Of a stretch of DNA of 64,000 nucleotides, positions 20,492-32,800 are shown in pieces. Numbering within the stretch: the first letter of the stretch is position 1; each line of letters opens with the position of its first letter. The DNA comes from Albula goreensis. Lineage: Eukaryota > Chordata > Actinopteri > Albuliformes > Albulidae. The notes under the pieces are model-generated. The model was not told the origin of the DNA. It was given only the letters and a program-made list of their open reading frames with translations, and did not search any database. The DNA lies in NCBI GenBank assembly GCA_022829145.1, contig CM040741.1, forward strand, positions 48,065,180-48,129,179, in the 5' to 3' direction. The translations under genes were made by a program, and so were the position numbers.

Positions 20492-20565
20492 CTTCACCTT
20501 TGAATCCGTCTTGAGAAAAGTCTCAGATATGTTCTAGCCACTGCATCATGTTGCCTTTTTTTATA
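20492..20565 (-). promoter_or_regulatory. TATA box and 5' UTR exon of the peroxidase gene
   Basis: Reading minus, TATAAAA lies at 20565-20559. About 70 bases further on a donor (GGTGAAG|GTAAAC) follows 20492, so a short non-coding first exon of roughly 20530-20492 is likely. An acceptor (CTCTCCAG) at 20016 joins it to the 5' UTR just before the ATG at 20005. This layout, a TATA promoter with a small leader exon, is inferred from sequence signals only. Confidence 0.45.
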
Positions 20566-20945
20566 TCCAGTCTAAAGCCAGCCCCTAAATCATCAACTGA
20601 TATAATGACAGTTAAAGTATTTCCTCCTTCCTACTTCCTACTCAAACACTACCATTTCAATCAAATCCCCTTATTTCAATTCCTGGAGCAGCGATTGTTT
20701 TAGTATTGTAATAAAATACTGATTGTCATGTTGATCTCTCAGGTTATTGACCTATATGTTTGGGAGGTTGACAGTACTCATTGCCCAAGATATTTATTAG
20801 ATTATATCCATCCTCCTGTAGATCCACTTTTGCCCATGTTCTTTCAATAGTTTCTTGAATGGTTGAAATTTGTTGGTCTGGCTGCTATCATTAGGGAGTC
20901 CTTCAGCTTTTCCTCAGCTCTGAAAGCCTGAAGGAGATGTGAGGG

Positions 20946-21045
<100 letters not shown>

Positions 21046-21857
21046 ATGTCACAAAAGGCCTTCTGAACATTGCCATCTTCTGCATGGAAAAAAGAAAAGA
21101 TTTTGATTAGTTATGAGAACCAGTTATGAAAGTAAATGATTTTTAATGTAAACAATTACTTTACTGGAAAGGAGGTGCTTTCCCAGAAGTCTGCACCAAT
21201 TTTATTATCAGCAGGGTTGTATACTTCAGACTGTTAGCGTGAGATTCAAACAATAAGAAGCTGCAGCAACAAAGGCCGAAGTAAGGCGATGCCTGAGGTG
21301 TTCACTTTTCCTTATGGAGGATGTGGGACGATAATAATTCAATAAAAATGTAATATTTAATAATGTTATAAAAACAGGTAACAACACAATATACTGTTTG
21401 AGGAACTACCGAATGCCAAAAATCACGTTTTCCCATAAGCTTGATTACTCAGGAATTTTTTTATAGATATAAGTATATGCCTTGAGAGTTCATGATGACA
21501 AAAACAAACTATACATACTGTACATGCAAGGGTAGAAAAGTGGGTTATGGAGCATATTCTGTGACATCTACCAGATACATCTTTCAACCTTTAATTCAAT
21601 GACACCAAGTACCTTTTTCTTCTCCGCTGGTTTCACCATAGTGTGCCGTGTCTGAGGTGTTACACTGAAGCAATAAAAGCAGTTATATCCATCTTTACCA
21701 GTTTCACAAATGTACAGATTCATTTTTTATTGAAAAAAGAATTGTGTGAAAATTCAAAAGAACCCATTCCAACAGAGTATTCATATTCAAAGAAGCAGGG
21801 GTTCTGGTACAGGGTGGAGACTTCTCTAGGAGGGAATAAATCTGTATCAGAGGACAG

Positions 21858-21905
21858 AGCAGCAGTGTGGTGTAGTGGTAAGAGCAGTAGTGTGGAGAAC
21901 GGTCA
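21858..21905 (+). mobile_element. SINE 5' head fragment
   Basis: The words 'gcagtgtggtgtagtggtaa' and 'gagcagtagtgtgga' resemble the tRNA-like A-box head of fish SINEs. Only this short piece is recognisable. Confidence 0.35.
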
Positions 21906-23970
21906 CAATGGCACCAACAAGCTTCAGGTATATGTGCTGCATCAATTAATTATCTTGGTTCAATTAATCACATAATATTTTAATCACCAATTAATCTTAG
22001 GTAAAATGACTTCTTCAAATGCACACTAACATCCCAGCTAGTGTTATTTAAAGCAAGAACTACAAAATTGCCTACCGATAGATAAAGCCATCATTTCCAG
22101 CATTAGGTTGGTGCAACACATTTATTGATCTATTGTGTTTTGGTGCAATACATTAAGATTAATTGATATTTTTTTTATATTAAGAGTCTCTAGACAGTGT
22201 ACACTATGTCATGTAACGCCATCCATATTTTGCCCTTAGAAATACAGTTTTGAGACAGTGTTAAGAAATTGATAACTTTGAGCGAAATTAATGATAAACT
22301 AAAAATGGACACATCAACTAATTTATTGAACTAGTGGAAAAACAGGTGATATTCGTTGCCATATATAACTTATTTAGTAACCCTGCAGTCAATAATAAAG
22401 GCTACTAAATTGTGGGTATTTCCTTGAGTGTGCCATCTGGGTGAGTGACGTTTGGGGAGAAGAAGGTTACAGAGAGGAACAACATACAACCACAACCGGA
22501 ATGGAAGAAACAAAGAGAAAGGAAGGAGTACACAAGGGTTGAGAAAGAACGATACAAAGTTATTGAAGTGGTAATGATGTCTAAATACTTTTATGCTGGA
22601 CTTTGAAACAGGTCAGTAGCTAACCAAGACTATTATTAGTCTATCTGAGAACCACTGTGTTATACAGTTACTCATTCATTTTCAAAGATCAGCACCTGGA
22701 GTACCACATTCTCTTTCCTACTGTACACCTCTTTGGTGAATGTTTAATCAAGATGATGATTTGTCCTTGTACAGTTTTCCAAGTGTAAAGCATAAAATAA
22801 TTATCTTTAGATATCACATCAGATCAAAGTGGATTCAACTAAATGAATAAATCAGTAGCAGAATATTTTTTAAGAACACTCTACATTTTACACACTCTTC
22901 CTATCTAACTGGCAAACAAGAGAAGGGGACACTAGGAAAGAGGGTAGACACCATAGAATTTTGTGTTGAATCCTTATTTTATCCTTGAGCAGAATCCCTA
23001 AAGAGGAGTGTTTTTAAAGAAAACATAAAAAAACTATTTCAATGTTGTTATAGTGTTCTCCTAATTCTGCATGTCCAATTGTATTTCTATGATTGCTTAA
23101 ACTTTTGCTGCAGTATGCTGTGTCGGTTTGGGAGATTCCAGACTTTCTGTACATTTTCAAAGCAAACACCCCTTTTAGAGCACAATGTCACTGACTGAAA
23201 ATGCGTATTTGAGTATTCACTCAAGACAATGTAGGGATTCACCAGACCAGGAATATTCTGCAGGTGATGCATACTAGAACCCAACACTGTGACCAAATTC
23301 AATGTCAATGTCGCACACCTGATAAAGGGGAAATCCAAACAGACGAAACGCAACTGTGCTTGACGTGGTTCGTGTGAAGAGACATGAACCATTATTTGCT
23401 CTGCCAGACTCCTGAAACTCAACACCAGGAGTGGGTAACAACGAAGATATGCATACACCACAGAGTTATTGCATCAAGACACAGTCATTTCTGATGTAAG
23501 ATGATATCCTCCCCTGATATTTCCCTGTGCATTAAGCTTCAGCTGTAAATGTAGAGCCTTATTATGTAGAGAGTCGCAAAACTAGGTGCCATACACGTCA
23601 AGGAGTTTGTCTCTATTTTCCACAGTGGAACTTTTTACTGCCTGTGCTCTCTGATCTTATCTTATCCAAAATGATCATTTAATTTCAGAGACATAAGCCT
23701 CATATGCCAGGCTTCAATTTGTGAAACAAAGAATGTGTTAGATTTGTTTTTTATTGCATTATTGTCTTCAGATAACAAGCCATTTCTTCAGAGCCATTTT
23801 TCCCACAGTTTCAACAAAATTTAGTATTTATGTCCTACTATTGAATTTGGACCTTTTTGACATTCATAATTTATCATTAATATGGGGGTGGGGCTTAACG
23901 GGTCAAATATATTTATTAATACATATTTTCCTGTGGAGCCCACAGGTAGTTCTGAGCAAATGTCCAATAC
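21906..23970. other. Intergenic, nothing recognised
   Basis: AT-rich. A 124-codon minus-strand ORF at 23087-23461 has no recognisable domain, and no splice sites consistent with a gene were seen around it. Confidence 0.4.
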
Positions 23971-23971
23971 A

Positions 23972-24719
23972 GAAAAAAAAAAAAAAAAGAAAAAAACAAT
24001 ACAGTTTTGTTTTTTTGTTCGGTTAAATTATCAGTCGATCGACGTCAGTTAGATTGTTTGAATAGTCTTATTTGTGTCATGATTGCAGGTGTTGTCTTTG
24101 GTTTTATTATTTGTTTCGTGCTTTTTCGTTTGTACTATCGTCGGGAAGCTAACGACGTTCTTTTGGCTAATCGGCTATCTTTTCCGATCTTTTTTGGTTA
24201 ACGGCTGACTGCTAGATGTGGCCGATTAGTAATTGGTTTCAGGTGTGTGAGGTCTTTATATTACCCAGGGCTTCAGCATTTCTTTGCGTTCTTTTCGTCT
24301 ATACACTTCGCCAGCTTAGGTAGAGAATTTGTCCGCTGGTTTTCGGGTCAGTAAAGCTTTGAATGTAGGAAGCAGCAGTCTTATCTTTTACGAAGGTCTT
24401 TATTTTGTTTTTGAAAATACGGTTGATCCGTTTGTACCCGCCTAAGAACTTTGGTGTTGAAGTGACTGCGTGGTACTTCGCAGTTTGCTCTTTCTATATT
24501 AAGGGCTGTTAGTTATTTCACTCCTGAAGCCTTAGTTTCTTTTTATTTATCTTAGTGTTGGGATTCTCCCACAGGAGTGTATCTTTTACTTGCGTTATTC
24601 TAGGGATTTGTTCCCTCTAATCTGTCTCCTTCGAGAATTTAGTGGTTGAGGAATTATTCCTTAGCTTTTCGTCTGAGTATTGTGCACACTAAGGAGTCTC
24701 ATCATCATCATCATCATCA
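23972..24719 (-). mobile_element. Possible retroposed segment between poly(A) and (ATG)n tails
   Basis: A poly(A)-rich run at about 23971-23997 and a (TCA)n run at 24699-24719 bracket about 700 bases. Their T-rich, CG-containing composition differs from the flanks. No ORF, terminal repeat or family could be named. Non-LTR elements often end in a short tandem repeat, so the (ATG)n run on the minus strand may be such a tail. Confidence 0.25.
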
Positions 24720-27700
24720 GTCTTTACAATTTGGGTGGATAAACGGTGTGATAGTTTGTAAGTTGTAGTTTTCAAAAGCAGAAATTCAACACAGTTCACA
24801 CTGAAATACGCATTGCAATGACCGTAATTTATTGTATATGTATACATATTGGGAATATGACTGATCCCTATGCAACAAAGATTCACAGAAGTCATCTGAA
24901 ATATTATATTAAGTTCTCGTTCATATGCAGCTCCCACAGGCAACAAGAGGGAGCAAATATGATATTGATATGCTGAAATATGAGATAGCAGGGAGTGTGA
25001 CTGAAACCTAAACATTTTGAAAGCTGAACCCCTATTATAGGCACAAGTTTCACAAGGTTGTAGCAGGTCCAGGATATTGTGAGCAGCAGTTGCCCAGATA
25101 GGACAGACTGCATGATCCATCCATCCATAGTAATACCCATGAGCTTTAAATGTAGGATTTCCCAGTTATATCAAAAGCAGTGACAAACCAAAAACCCACA
25201 TTTAGGTTTATTCTCCTTCTCATTTTCTATGTGCTTCAAATAGTGTTGAGTGTGTCAGAAGCAATTTAGGTATGAAGATTTGAAAAGACTGGACAGTATT
25301 GGGCATGTCCATTTTAAGTTACATAGATCTAACTCATTTTGATGAATCCTGTTTGTCCTGATCTAAGAAATGATATTGAAACATGCCTTTGATATTTTCA
25401 TTGTTTGTATGAGGTTTGTATGAGGAAGATTTCTAAATAAGAAATAATTCCCATAACGTTTCTAGAAACAAGGAAACCCAAAGCACAAAGGAACCATGGA
25501 GCAAAACAGCGAGATGTGGGATTCATGAGTCATAAAGCATTTATTTACTGCACTTTCCTCCTACATGGTGTTTCCTCCTTGCCCTTACATTTGCTTTCAA
25601 GTTTGTGTAGTTCATGCTGTTTAATGGGGTTGCCACCTGCAGGTGTGTTGTGAGGGTAGAGGCCGATTGCCTCACTGGGCGGGGGGCAGCTGTTGGTTTG
25701 TTGAGCAGCGGGTGAGGGCTGCAGCTGAACTGATAAGAAGGATTTCACACTTAAAGAGAGACACAAGCTCTGAATTGGAACTGATGAAAATCCAGAACAT
25801 TTGGTATATTTTTCAAGACAAAGGATACGATTCCGAGACAATCATGGACAGTCTGGTAAAGTAATAAAGTAATACTGGGTAGTATCCAAATTACTTTATG
25901 ACTCCTAACGAAACACACAATTCTCAAACTTGTTGCATTAAAAAAAACAGTTGTCACTCCCCACAAAATGGTCACACAGCAAGTCTCCTTACATTGCATG
26001 ATGCACACTATTCATTAGGAGTGTATGTTTTGCATTATAAATTAAAGTAATTTTTACCATGGTATTGAATCCAACTTCATTCTAAGAATTAAATTATTTC
26101 CCGTACATGCCCAAACTTATGTGATACTCTTGATCTTCTAAAGCGCAGTCCTTAAAAGATGGAAGACCTTAGAAGCCTCTTTACATAGCCTTGTGATTAA
26201 ATTCCTCAGATCTTTGGGCTGTTTTCCATCATGCCTGCTCACAGGATTGGTGCCAAGCTCACATAATGATTGGCCAACACCCTTCACCAATCCCCAGAGG
26301 ATTGTTTAGTACCATTCGTACATTTTTATGGGCCATGAAACATAACTAGGATTCTTGTGTCTTCTTGGTAAATCATCTTCCTTCTTTGACAATTGACAAG
26401 TTTGGCTGATGATACAGTCACTTCATTTGTGCAGTCTGTACTGAAAAGTATATTTTACTCTGCAGCAAGCTTATGCAGGAATGTCAATAAGTCATGATGG
26501 TGGATCTATTATGGTATAGGAAAGTGAGCTTCAAAACATGAAATGGTTCATTTGTTCCTGTTGCATGCTGCCCAGGAGTTACAGCTAAACAAATTAGGAA
26601 CATTCTCTTCAGGAAAACATGAAGTACATTCAAGTTTCTTCAGAATTTTGCTAGTTTGCCTGTCATTGTGAAGACAATGACTTCTTGAGTCGTATGGAAA
26701 CCACACTGTCTTTTCTTGGTGCCGAGGCAGGTCTGTGGGCTGGGGGCCTGAAGGCCTGATCAACTGTGCCACTCCCTTTTAGGCAGCCATTACTTGGCTT
26801 TTTTGTTCTGGAATAATGAATGAATGGAGCTAATTGTCCCTAGGAAGGAATGACAGGCAGACAGTTTTGAGGTTCTGCTGCTCTGACCCCTCACTGAACT
26901 CTGCTTACCATAATAGCTCAAAAAACGCTATTCTGTCAATCCCGCCAACCATGATGACCTCTACCGACCTGGGAGGAAATGCCTAGTATCTTTTGCATTT
27001 TTTTACAGTGCAGATGCAAGGACCAGTCACATGTCTCATGCTGTCAGTCAAAACTTTCTCTGTTAATGAACCTGCACACACCCACTGGTCGGGAAAGGTC
27101 ACTTGAGAGTAGTGTGATTGATGAGTTTCATCAATTTATGACTAAACCAGTAGTGTCCTTGCAAATGTGGACCTCCAGCTACAGCCAGTAATGACATTGA
27201 TGTGTTTCACTCCTCACCGAGGGACCATGAACACATGTCCTATTGCCCTGTTTGTCAAAGCATGGGCCCCCATTTCAGTCACGCAATCAAAATTACACTA
27301 CAGAGTCCCTAGAATGTGGTAAAAAATTTGTCATTGTTCAAATAAATTTTAAATGACACATTTGTTTAGACAACATAACGAAAGTGAAATGGGTGTGATT
27401 GAAAAACCTTTTGAGCTACAGATCTTTTCATAGTTAATTATTTGCTCAGAATGTGTAATGCAGATGCAATCACGTTTCTTTGAAAGGAGGATCAACACTG
27501 TTACTTCGTACTGTGTTTTTTGGAGAGCAAGTAGTGTGAATATTGTCACCACCTTTGGTAATCTAAGGAAATAAATGTTAAGAAGACGATGGCCAAGATG
27601 TTGTAGCAAAAATGTAAAAGTTACTTTGTTTGTTATTTTCATCAATTGCTGGCTAATAAACTGGTACAACAGCACCCCTAGTGGTTTGTACTACACATAC

Positions 27701-29525
27701 AAAAATGTATTACTTCATATTGGGAAGAGGTTGCGATAGATTGTGGATATGGGTTCAGACATTAACAGCACACTTTATGAAGATGAACAATAAATGCTTT
27801 ACAAAATAAACAATTCTGATAATACTTTATGTTCAAACTATGGGAAGTCTATATCCTTGTATTATAAAACAATTGCTCCAAATAGAGTTTTTAAAATGTG
27901 TAATATTTAATCAAGTAGTCTGCAGAGACTGTGTGGCCTTTCCTGACATCCTCTTTCACTGTGGTATGAAAGTAAGATACCACACATGCTAAGTTTGTTG
28001 TTATCCATTTCCATGGGGAAATCATCAGATTCTTTTTATTATAGATTTTGTTTGTTGGACTTTCAAACAGTAAGACTTTTGTCCTCAAAGTCGTTAACTT
28101 GTTCAAATAAAATAAATGTGTGTCACCTTCCTTGTCTGTGAGTGTTGTTGGGAATGAGGAGGAAGTGAATCTGTAGATATGGTTGGGTGGTAGCACAGAG
28201 AATAGTATCCCATTGCAATGGCACCACTATTTTTTGAGAATGAGGTACATCACCTCCAGTCGCAACTTCCATTCTGGAACCTTTGTAATTAACCCTATAC
28301 TTAGAGCCAATAAACACATAGCCCACAGCCTTTATAAGACAACAGAAGCTTCACTGGTAGAATTATTCTACAAACACACACACACTCACACTGCCTAGAC
28401 AGACTCCATGAAGCGCCAAAGAGTAAAGAACACACTTTTAGCTGAGTGTGACATCACGGGAGGTATTACAGGTGTGTCATATAATACAGGAGGGGAAAGG
28501 CAGTTTGTGACGTGTTACAGGAGGAGCTGCAGAATGATTTAAGGACATGATTAAAAACCTGGAATAAAATCTGCATCGATGCACTCTTCATACGGGCTGA
28601 AAATACCACTAGAGGGAGCTAGCACAGACCGTACTACGGTACTGACAAAATTCTGTCATTAACAATGCCAGATTATATTCATTGCGTTTTTACTTCATCG
28701 ATTAAAACTAAATCACCATATATCATTATTGCCGTTTTCAGATGATGAATGGAATTTGTGTTCGTCTCCTGATTTGAAATGGAAGCGACCTCAAAAGGGG
28801 ATTAGTCCACACCGAATTAGATTTAAAATGTGAAATCTTGCCACAGGATGGTGCTCTTTGGTAAAAGTAATACATCATGGGATATTTAATACATATTCTA
28901 TGCATGTTTTTGAAAAGCTCATGCAGGGACACCCACTGTCAAGTAGTATATTATTCTAAAATGACAATTATAGATTTGCAGTCATTTAAGTTAATATGCA
29001 TGCATCTTTATACCTATCAAATAAAAAATAAATAAAATAAACACACATTTGTTTAAAGTTCATACACTAAAAACTGAACAAATCATATACACACATGAAC
29101 ACACGAATAGAGGTGTGATACATTACACAAAACTCTGATATGTGTATGAGGAAGGACACTTACACTTGCCAACATTATTTGTTTGTATAAACCTTGCCAT
29201 GGATGTCCACCAGGAATGGGAAGGTTGGTCATGCAGTCATTTAAAGGAACAGTAGGTGTCACTGTAATAGAAAAATGAACACAGAACATTGGCTTTCTCG
29301 CGGTCTCCGAAAAATGGAAATATTTAGCTTTTGGAGCTGCCTACTACAGACACTCACCCCTCTTTGCTTTCTATTTGTCATTTATCAATTTAAAGGCTTG
29401 AGAAATATTATAAATTATTTTTTTCTAAGAAATGCTTCCCTGTTTTTTTTTTCCATTCCATATTTTTGTAACTGTATCCTTCACTTATAGTTGTAAAATG
29501 TAATAGAATTATGTTGCCGTTTAAG

Positions 29526-29561
<36 letters not shown>

Positions 29562-29640
29562 AAGCAAAATATATATGTATATATATATATTTTTTTTTTT
29601 TGCTTAGTTGTGATACATTGTAACTTATATTAATTACATG
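24720..29640. other. Intergenic, nothing recognised
   Basis: Mostly AT-rich single-copy-looking sequence. Includes a (TC)n run at 29530-29557 followed by an AT-rich tract. Short ORFs (for example 25545-25841 minus, 26979-27191 plus) lack splice context and family features. The last 200 bases before 29824 must include the sftpb promoter, but no TATA box is evident. Confidence 0.4.
29530..29557. repeat. (TC)n microsatellite
   Basis: Pure TC run about 270 bases upstream of the sftpb start codon. Confidence 0.85.
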
Positions 29641-29823
29641 ATGTACACACAGGGCATTTTAGCTCACACCTTAGGAACATAATTCCAGGAAACCACCGGG
29701 TAGCTCTGATTGGCTTCTTTACTAGATAGCACCTCCCATATTGAAATAACTGTGAAGCCTGTCTACTAAAACGCTGGTCATTTTCTCTCTCAATTTGAAA
29801 TTCACTGACAGGACAGACACAGG

Positions 29824-32800
29824 ATGGCACATTTTAAGTTTGCATTTATAGTTTTTATCGCCCTCGATAGCTCAGGTAAGTGCAATCACGAACGCTGTAG
29901 ACGTGTTGTGCATGTAATTTCCATTTGTGTGGAAATTTTAAATTATTACCCATCTATAAATTATACGTAATTAGTCAATAGTAAGAGACGTAAAACTTAG
30001 AGTAAAGTTTTATTTCGTTTTTTTTTTTTTATTTCAGTCAGAATGTAAGTGCTTTATGTACTTCTTTATTACATTTCTTGTTAAGCTTATTCGGTTAATT
30101 GCTTAATTGCATTCTATTCTACCTTCCCCCATTCTACCGGTGTAATGATTTATGTAAGTAATTTAATGATTTGTGTAAGTATAACTAATAAGTAGTTCTG
30201 CTGTTTAACAGTTTTCAGGGATAACCACTTTCATTTCAAAACAAAAATCTTGTGATTTTTTGTTGATTGTTATTATATGTATTATTTCATATTAAATATA
30301 TAAAACGACCAATTCCCATGATATATGTATGTAGATAATAAAATGAAAATGCTGAATATAGGTCTGTAATAGCGACCAATATTTGTCATACAAAAAGTTA
30401 CATTTTATATAAACAGTGTTAGAATTGAAACACTGATATAAATTTTGATTTTTGCGTCACTGTAGCTCTTGCTGGGGTCATCGATGCGCAGTCAGCGCGG
30501 GACGAGTGGTCAGCGGTGAGAGCTTAGATTTCGCTTAAGATATTTTATCAATACTGAAAACTATTGATATTGACTGCAAGAGCGTAAATTTCATCCTCGG
30601 TAGTTATGAAAAGGATGTTTATTTCTCAACCCAAAGGGAATTTTGATTTTCCAGGGTCTGTTACAGCTCACCTATCTCCTCTCTTCCTGCAGATGCAGGA
30701 CACTTGCAAAGACTGCACTCAGATCATGGAGCTATTCGCTGATATGCTCAAGAATGCGGACACCCAGGTGAGTGCTGGTCTTGGCCGCACACATTGCGGT
30801 CAAAGAAAAGAAAAGGGTATTCCTTCACCCATTTATCAAATCATACTGCAACCCAATGAAAGCAATGAAAAAATATAAAGAAACATAATTATGTGTTCTT
30901 CAATCAGTAGGCTGGTCACACAGTGTAATTCAACCCTTTTGGATGAACTTGTGCCTGAAGTCTATCTCTTATCTGCTGCTAAAGTGTAACCTTCCAGTCC
31001 TTCAATGGGGGACTGTTGAAAAGCAGTAGCAGGAAATGATGTGTGGGAATTCTCTGCACTTTCATTAAAGGATGTTGATGTAACTAGGATGAATAATGAG
31101 CTAAGTACATAAGTAGCCTACGCCTGCACATTTCAGATTTGAAGGAAAAAAATATGAAAGCATTTATCCATTTTATAAGATCAACTGTAGGCAGTTCATT
31201 ATACGTGTGTGTTGATCCACCACCTTTGCTTTGTGAACATCACATCTGCCAATCATACCAAGGTAAATGTCATCAATTTAAGAAAACCCATTAAAGCAAG
31301 AGACATTCTGCTTAAAAGCATAAATTACAGAATGGTTAATTGCTGACTTGTTTTACATGAAACAGCTGTGTTGAGGGCTAGTTTTAGTTACATTTGTTCA
31401 GCAGCTGTTGTCAGAAGTACACCACCAGTAAACCACTTCTCTTATTACTTTCCATTACAAATATGAACTGAAACACTAAGAGCTATGAATATATCCACCC
31501 TGAGTCTCTGCTTCTCATTTCTGCCATGTGTCTGTACTGTGAGCGCCTCTCGTACAGTGAACATCTGCAGCACACAATTTCTTTCAAATAATTTCACTTC
31601 ATCAAAATAAATTTGTTGGTTCAACTTTTGGTTAGCCATTGTTGTGTGCAATAGCATGGCTCTCAGTCCTAAACCAAGGTTTACCCATGACAATTTTGTT
31701 ATGAGTTTTGTATTTAAAATACTTGAGATTGACACATTTCTGAACCGGTCTGTGAGAAGCTCTGCAAGACTTTTGAAACCTGATTGGTTTCCCCAATTGG
31801 CAAGACAGCCATCAGTAAGATAGGTAATTTTGAGAGAGGAAGAAGGTTGTTTGGCTACTCTGGGTGTGATTTCGAACATGCATTTAACAGTGTTGCTGTC
31901 TGAAGGCCCCATAAACACAATGTGGGTGAAATTCCAGGTTCATTATGTACATTAAATGATAAAATACATAATTTATGAAATAGAACACTATATACAATAT
32001 AAATGTCACATATGAACAAAAGATAAATATATGTTTTCCAAGTAATTGAAGACCCCCAATGGTATGCCATAATTTATTTCACCCCCCCAAACTCTCCACA
32101 GGACCTGATCAAGAAAGCTCTGGAAGACCTGTGTAAGCTTCTGCCAGGCACAAAGGCCCAGAATCTTTGTGTGGAGCAAGTTGAGAAGAACTTGCCTATG
32201 GCCATTAAGCTCATGACTGCCTTCATTGTGAGTATCTCACACAGAAACAGTATTCAGTCCACCTCATTCACCACTGCTCATGAATCATTACATGCTGTAT
32301 GGTCATTGCTGCATTCCCAGGGCTTTACAGTAGTAAGGGTTACTGCATTCAACACTGTTTTGGGATGAAACAGTCCTCACTGAAATAATATTCCCAACAA
32401 TTACAGTTCCTACATTACCCCTTAATATTCTGATTTTCTCATTATTTTATATGGTGGTTTTCTGCATGGATAGGTTTGCATGTTTTGAGAGATCAAAGAA
32501 TATTCAGTGAGCGTCTGACTGTCCCTTCCTGCAGAAACCAAGCCAAATATGCACAAGTATAGGATTGTGCAAGGGCCAATCACAAGGCATGGAAGAGGAG
32601 CTGCTGACCAACCTCATTGCTAATTTCAACATTGCACCTGGAACTGGAACTATGTCAGAGGTAAGGATGTGTGTGCATGTATACTTTGCATGTCTTTATT
32701 CATGTTAAAAGCCTGTTATTAATAGTATGACTTTCCACCCCAGATGCCGTCCTCAGTGCAGTGCACCCTCTGTATGCTTCTCTTAAAAAATGTAGAGACA

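Noticed and set aside
23087..23461. 124-codon minus-strand ORF
   Set aside because: No domain, signal peptide or splice context. It lies alone in intergenic DNA.
30033..30052. Possible micro-exon in sftpb intron 1
   Set aside because: AG and GT borders flank only seven bases, which would shift the frame between exons 1 and 2.
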